Positions 60,182-64,000 of a stretch of DNA of 64,000 bases are shown in pieces. The stretch comes from S5-327 sp965200975 (GTDB lineage Bacteria; Chloroflexota; Dehalococcoidia; Lucifugimonadales; Australimonadaceae), in NCBI GenBank assembly GCA_965200975.1, contig OZ241740.1, positions 2,317,320-2,381,319 on the forward strand. Reading direction: 5' to 3'. The notes under the pieces were generated by a model that was not told where the DNA came from, did no database searches, and worked only from the letters and a program-made list of their open reading frames with translations. Each line of letters starts with the position of its first letter. The first letter of the stretch is position 1. Made by a program: the position numbers and the translations under genes.

Positions 60182-60676
60182 CTATTCTTCCTCAGTCTCG
60201 CTAATGTCGGTAGTATCGGCGCTCAGTTCGCAGAGCGACGCGCCCAGTACGCCATTGACGAACCGGGCGGAACCCTCGCCTCCGAATTCCTTCGCCAGTT
60301 CGATAGCTTCGTTGATGGCGACTTTCGGCGGGGTGGACGGCGCTTGTTCCCGAAGTTCGAACAGCGCTATGCGCAGCACGTTGCGGTCCACCACCGGAAG
60401 CTGCCCCACAGGCCATAACGGCGCATAGCGCCGGACGATGTCGTCGAGTTCCGCGCGGTCCGCGATAACTCCGCAGATGCGGCTCGCCGCGAACGCCTCA
60501 ACGAACTCCGGAGCGTTGGCCGCCTCGGCGTGAGCACGGAGCGAGACGCGCCAATCGTGACCGGTGAGGTCGCTTTCGAACAGCACCTGAAGCGCGAGCA
60601 CGCGCCCGAGATGCTGCGGGGGCTCACCGAAGCGGCCTCGCGGAGACCTGGTGGGGGAGGCGAGCGTTTGAGCCAT
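60182..60676 (-). CDS. nusB: Transcription antitermination protein NusB
   Basis: 164 residues. The all-helical NusB fold is seen in ALQVLFESDLTGHDW, LPVVDRNVLRIALFELRE, KVAINEAIELAKEFGGEGSARFVNGVLG (here quoted in parts), with the arginine-rich RNA-binding start near RSPRGRF. It binds boxA with S10 in rRNA antitermination. It lies between fabD and acpP, an unusual neighbour set. Confidence 0.9.
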   Translation of the reverse strand: MAQTLASPTRSPRGRFGEPPQHLGRVLALQVLFESDLTGHDWRVSLRAHAEAANAPEFVEAFAASRICGVIADRAELDDIVRRYAPLWPVGQLPVVDRNVLRIALFELREQAPSTPPKVAINEAIELAKEFGGEGSARFVNGVLGASLCELSADTTDISETEEE

Positions 60677-60721
60677 GAACTGGTGTTAACGTATCTCCCT
60701 GGGGCGGAGCGGGCTTGTAGC

Positions 60722-61639
60722 TTACGCCAGGGCCGAGAGCGCGTCTAGGTCTGTCGCCGCGGCTGCGGACGCTTCCGGCGCAATGCGCTTCGCCAACCCG
60801 GTGAGCACTTTGCCCGGCCCGAATTCGATGAACCGGTCCGCTCCCAGCGACGCCATCCGCTGGACCGACTCCAGCCAGTGCACGCAGCCGCACACCTGCG
60901 CGGCAAGCTCCTGCCGCAGATCTTCCGGCGATTCGAGCGGCAGGGCCGTAGTATTGGCGACCACCGGCGCCGACGGGACGCCGAGCGCCGCCGATGCAAG
61001 CGCGCGCTCCATTTCCGGCAGCGCCGGACGCATCACCTCGGTGTGAAACGCGCCGGCGACGTCGAGCCGTATCGCCCGCCGCGCGCCGAGCGCTTCCGCA
61101 TTGGCGACGGCTTGTTGCAGCGCAGCGTCGGGGCCGCCTATCACGATCTGCTCGGCGGAGTTGACGTTCGCAACCTGCGCGCCCGTGCCTTCGCACGCCT
61201 GCCGCGACGGTTCGAGCCCCAGCCCGATGAGCGCCGCCATGCCGCTTGGAGTCGCCTCGCAGGCCGCCTGCATCAACTCGCCGCGCGTCCGCACGAGCCG
61301 GAGGGCGTCGCCCAGACTGAGCGCCCCTGCAGCCGCTAGCGCGGAGTACTCGCCGACGCTGTGGCCGGCGAAGAACGCGGCTTGGGGCAACGCAGTTCCG
61401 AGCGTCTCCTCCGCGGCGCGAAGCATGGCGATGCTCACGCAAAGGATCGCGGGCTGCGCGTTGTACGAGCGCACAAGCTCGTCGGCAGGCCCCTCGAGGA
61501 TGAGCGAGGAGAGGGAGAACCCCAGCGCATCGTCCGCCTCATCGAAAACGGCGCGGGCGGCGGGCGACCGCGCATAGGCGTCGGCGCCCATGCCTACGGC
61601 TTGCGCTCCCTGCCCGGGAAACACATACGCGGTGGACAT
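60722..61639 (-). CDS. fabD: Malonyl-CoA:ACP transacylase
   Basis: 305 residues from ATG 61639 (the frame is open 24 codons earlier without homology). The FPGQGAQAVGMG start, nucleophile AGHSVGEYSAL (S94) and AFHTEVM (His) define FabD. Transfers malonate from CoA to ACP; its ACP is in the same operon. Confidence 0.94.
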   Translation of the reverse strand: MSTAYVFPGQGAQAVGMGADAYARSPAARAVFDEADDALGFSLSSLILEGPADELVRSYNAQPAILCVSIAMLRAAEETLGTALPQAAFFAGHSVGEYSALAAAGALSLGDALRLVRTRGELMQAACEATPSGMAALIGLGLEPSRQACEGTGAQVANVNSAEQIVIGGPDAALQQAVANAEALGARRAIRLDVAGAFHTEVMRPALPEMERALASAALGVPSAPVVANTTALPLESPEDLRQELAAQVCGCVHWLESVQRMASLGADRFIEFGPGKVLTGLAKRIAPEASAAAATDLDALSALA

Positions 61640-61658
61640 CGTCGTCCGGGGCCGGCGG

Positions 61659-61850
61659 CTATACGAGCTCAGAGTCGACGTGGAGAACGTCGCGTCCGCG
61701 GTAATGCCCACAGTGCGGGCAAACGTGATGGGGTTTCATCGGCTGCCGACAGTGGGAGCACTCGACGAGGCTGCCGAAGGCTTTGCTCTGGTGAGCCCGA
61801 TGGCTGCCCACGCTGGCTTTGGAGCGTTTGCGCTTTGGTAGTGGCGGCAT
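61659..61850 (-). CDS. rpmF: Ribosomal protein L32
   Basis: 63 residues, start MPPLPKRKRSKASVGSHRAH, with two zinc-ribbon pairs (ECSHC and CPHC). Found next to DUF177 in many bacteria, as here. Confidence 0.95.
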   Translation of the reverse strand: MPPLPKRKRSKASVGSHRAHQSKAFGSLVECSHCRQPMKPHHVCPHCGHYRGRDVLHVDSELV

Positions 61851-61875
61851 GATTCCTTCTTCTCGCTCTCTTTCG

Positions 61876-62409
61876 CTAACCGAACAACTCCCGAAGCTTG
61901 GCCCACCGCAAGTCCTGGAACTGCTCGCACGAGCAATCGGACTCGTTGCGGTCGGCCCCGCATTCGGGGCATATCCCCTTGCAGTCCTCCCGGCAGAGCG
62001 GCGCCAGCGGCAGCGACGCCAGCCGGTACTGCCTCAGCGTGTCGCTCAGGTCCAGCACGTGCTTGCCGTCGATGCTGTGAACGTCGGCGTCGCCGGCGTC
62101 GATGTAGCGCGCCTTTGCGCCGGTGACGATATCGACGCTCGGGAGGAACACATCGTCAACTTTCACATTCACCCACGACGCGAACGTCACGAGACAGCGG
62201 CTGCACTGGTTATCCACCGAAATGGCGAGCGGGCCGGACGCCCAAATACCGCGGTCGGTCCTCGTGAGAAGGACCTCGCCGCGAACATGCGCGGAGGCTT
62301 CGCCGCTCCCGTCCAGGTCGAGCTCCGGGCCGTCGATACGGATGCTCTTGGTCGTTCCGACGCGGTCTTTGAGCAGTTGAGCGACGTTCACTTCCAGCTG
62401 CAGCCCCAT
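61876..62409 (-). CDS. DUF177 (YceD) protein
   Basis: 177 residues from ATG 62409 (GAGGTGG upstream; the frame's 14 earlier codons are unlikely). The C-terminal knuckle CREDCKGICPECGADRN and the mid CSRCLV pair, with the LSDTLRQYRLASLPLAPLC block, are the DUF177 signature. The family is linked to 23S rRNA processing and ribosome assembly and precedes rpmF in conserved order. Confidence 0.92.
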   Translation of the reverse strand: MGLQLEVNVAQLLKDRVGTTKSIRIDGPELDLDGSGEASAHVRGEVLLTRTDRGIWASGPLAISVDNQCSRCLVTFASWVNVKVDDVFLPSVDIVTGAKARYIDAGDADVHSIDGKHVLDLSDTLRQYRLASLPLAPLCREDCKGICPECGADRNESDCSCEQFQDLRWAKLRELFG

Positions 62410-62528
62410 CGCCACCTCACTGGATAACCGCCCGATTATACAGCATCGCATGCCGGGGATTCCCGCTTCTTCCTTGCAGGCGCTTATTCAAGAGCTGATG
62501 AGTTGCGGGGACAGTGGGCGGCGAGGGG

Positions 62529-62939
62529 CTACTTCCCTCGGCGGGCGATTTCAGCGGCTTCGCGAAGAGCAGGGATTATCTCGTCGGAGCGCGCGCCTGG
62601 GCCGAACACCGCCACAACCCCCATCTCGAGCAGCGCAGTGCGGTCTTGCGGGGGGATGATGCCGCCCACGGCGATCGGCACGTAGTCGAGGCCAACCTCA
62701 TGGAGCGCGGCGATGACCTGCGGAACAAGCTCCATATGCGCGCCTGAGAGGATGCTGAGGCCTACAACATCCGCCTCCTGTTCGCGAGCGAGATGGGCTA
62801 TCTCGCCGGGTGTCTTGCGGATGCCGGTGTAGCGCACGTCGAACCCGGACTCCCGCAACAGACGAACGACCATACGCGCGCCCCGGTCGTGGCCGTCGAG
62901 TCCCGGCTTGGCGATGAGGATGCGCGGAGCGTCGGCCAA
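62529..62939 (-). CDS. Stand-alone cobalamin-binding domain (methylmalonyl-CoA mutase small-subunit type)
   Basis: 136 residues. The B12 lower-axial motif DGHDRG is present (AKPGLDGHDRGARMV), with GLSILSGAHMELVPQV and VGGIIPPQDRTAL, the Rossmann-like B12 domain. It is the C-terminal domain of methylmalonyl-CoA mutase encoded alone, as in two-polypeptide mutases. It starts 8 bases after the epimerase stop. The catalytic barrel subunit is not in the window. Confidence 0.92.
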   Translation of the reverse strand: MADAPRILIAKPGLDGHDRGARMVVRLLRESGFDVRYTGIRKTPGEIAHLAREQEADVVGLSILSGAHMELVPQVIAALHEVGLDYVPIAVGGIIPPQDRTALLEMGVVAVFGPGARSDEIIPALREAAEIARRGK

Positions 62940-62947
62940 GGCGGGGG

Positions 62948-63373
62948 CTAGCTCTTGAACGGCGTGACGAACTCGACAAGCACGCCGTGCATCCTGGCGG
63001 GGTCGGCGAACGCGATGCGTCCCGTGAAGCCCTCGCGGGGCCCTGTGATGATGGAAATGCCCAGCGCCTGCAGTTCGTTCGCCTTTACGTCCACATCGTC
63101 CACTGTGAACGCCATATGGTGGATGCCCTCGCCGTAGTTGTCGAGGAACTTTCCGATAACCGAATCCGCCCGGAGCGGTTCAAGCAGTTCAATGTGGGTC
63201 TCGCCCTGCTCGATAAAGGCGCCGCGCACGCCGTGCTCCTCGTTCACGAGAATGCGGGCCTGGGGCGAGTCGAGCAGGTCGTAGAACTGCTTGAGGGACT
63301 CCTCGATGCTGACCACTGCAAGTCCGATGTGATTGAGCGCGCCAACGCGGGTGTTGCTGCTGGAGAGCGTCAT
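62948..63373 (-). CDS. mce: Methylmalonyl-CoA epimerase
   Basis: 141 residues of the VOC/glyoxalase fold. Metal or catalytic phrases are LNHIGLAVVSIEESL (His), THIELLEPL (Glu), GIHHMAFTVDDV (His) and GVLVEFVTP (Glu). It interconverts the R and S forms, needed before the B12 mutase in propionyl-CoA use. It heads the ten-gene minus-strand run. Confidence 0.93.
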   Translation of the reverse strand: MTLSSSNTRVGALNHIGLAVVSIEESLKQFYDLLDSPQARILVNEEHGVRGAFIEQGETHIELLEPLRADSVIGKFLDNYGEGIHHMAFTVDDVDVKANELQALGISIITGPREGFTGRIAFADPARMHGVLVEFVTPFKS

Positions 63374-63526
63374 GATGTTCGTTCACCTCCCTCCGGAAGA
63401 GCCGAGAGTGGTTATGATACAGCCTCCCCGCGCGCAGAGACGCGGATGCCGCGGAGAAGGATCCCGCGAGAGCGTATACTTGCGCCGCAAGCTCTAGGAC
63501 AAGCTGTATAGCGGAGGGAGAGCGCG

Positions 63527-64000
63527 ATGGTTGCGGTTGACCTGGAAACGATTATCGACGCAGACGGACACCTGTTCGAGGATGCCGAGGGTATAAACGC
63601 GTTTATGCCGGCCCGCTACAAGGAGCGCGGCCCTTTCCCGCTGTCGCGGCTCTTTCCCCCGCTCGATCATATGCACTCCGCGACGCTGGTGCAGCTCCCT
63701 CCTGGTTCGTTTGAGCAGACCGGCGCAGACGGCTGGAAGCGGTTTATGAGCGCCGCAGGCATCAGCGCCGCCGTCCTCTACCCCACTTCCGCGCTGTCGT
63801 ACGGCAAGATCGTGTCTATCGACTGGGCGATTGCGGTCTGCCGCGCGTACAACGAGTGGGTGCACGACGCCTATATGCGCAACGATCCCCGCTTCAAGGG
63901 CATGGCCCTCGTGCCTATGCAGGATCCGGCAGCAGCCGTCGCCGAACTGCGGTACGCGGTCGAGCAGCTGGGAATGACCGGAGCGATGCTGCCGTCGACC
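63527..64000 (+). CDS. Amidohydrolase-family protein (partial, 5' end only)
   Basis: ATG 63527 with a GGAGGGAG site at 63513-63520; 158 codons are open to the right edge. The start LETIIDADGHLFED (D-x-D-x-H metal region), and VLYPTSALSYG, RAYNEWVHDAYM and GMALVPMQDPAAAVAEL are as in the amidohydrolase at 46451-47530, so a paralogue is likely. The C-terminal metal ligands are beyond the window. It diverges from mce by 153 bases. Confidence 0.8.
   Translation, partial: MVAVDLETIIDADGHLFEDAEGINAFMPARYKERGPFPLSRLFPPLDHMHSATLVQLPPGSFEQTGADGWKRFMSAAGISAAVLYPTSALSYGKIVSIDWAIAVCRAYNEWVHDAYMRNDPRFKGMALVPMQDPAAAVAELRYAVEQLGMTGAMLPST

Overview
This 64 kb window is dense, GC-rich bacterial chromosome. 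The protein families (paired Rieske oxygenases, several amidohydrolases, a LigB/LigJ-like aromatic ring-cleavage set, an Anbu proteasome-type operon, a THI5-like binding protein, EtfAB, a giant cadherin/FN3 surface protein) resemble uncultured Chloroflexota, perhaps Dehalococcoidia of the SAR202 type. That placement is inference from gene content, not from a marker tree.

Layout. 1-2.3 kb: two membrane genes on the minus strand, cut by the left edge. 2.4-2.75 kb: tRNA-Val, tRNA-Leu, tRNA-Arg. 2.8-6.4 kb: a conserved unknown, an MFS transporter and a Rieske oxygenase. 6.5-9.04 kb: a complete IS1-like element with terminal inverted repeats and a perfect 8-bp target duplication, carrying a small basic-protein gene and a broken DNA methyltransferase/endonuclease gene besides its transposase. 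9.1-15.4 kb: a likely aromatic or ring-cleavage catabolic cluster (PanB-like, LigJ-like hydratase, alcohol dehydrogenase, LigB-type dioxygenase, second Rieske oxygenase, isochorismatase-type hydrolase), with a local tandem duplication at the dehydrogenase/dioxygenase junction. 15.5-18.7 kb: ATP-grasp, alpha-E and Anbu operon. 19.0-21.0 kb: binding protein, cupin and DUF2848. 21.0-23.0 kb: repeats, tRNA-Ala, a serine-recombinase remnant and a repeat-bearing FN3 lipoprotein. 23.2-25.8 kb: sbcC.

25.8-38.1 kb is one giant (about 4,100 codon) secreted, C-terminally anchored cadherin/FN3 repeat gene on the minus strand, read in three pieces because of three single-base indels. 38.4-40.7 kb: etfBA and an unknown. 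40.8-47.5 kb: a nucleotidyltransferase, an EF-G-like GTPase, a membrane metalloprotease, a frameshifted MFS gene and an amidohydrolase. 47.9-50.2 kb: secDF. 50.2-52.8 kb: a quinone-reductase-like gene, a frameshifted heme-oxygenase-fold gene, a decayed small gene and an unknown. 53.0-54.3 kb: endonuclease IV and a zincin.

54.3-63.4 kb is a ten-gene minus-strand run (mce, B12-binding domain, DUF177, rpmF, fabD, nusB, acpP, uracil-DNA glycosylase, RNase J, FtsK) that joins lipid, ribosome, RNA and DNA housekeeping. A plus-strand amidohydrolase runs off the right end.

The strongest new observations are the bounded IS element with passenger genes, the 112-bp duplication that makes a dioxygenase/dehydrogenase mini-ORF, the giant repeat adhesin with a compensating frameshift pair, the recombinase scar beside tRNA-Ala, and a dispersed intergenic hairpin family. 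Single-base frameshifts are unusually frequent, so consensus error should be excluded before calling pseudogenes.
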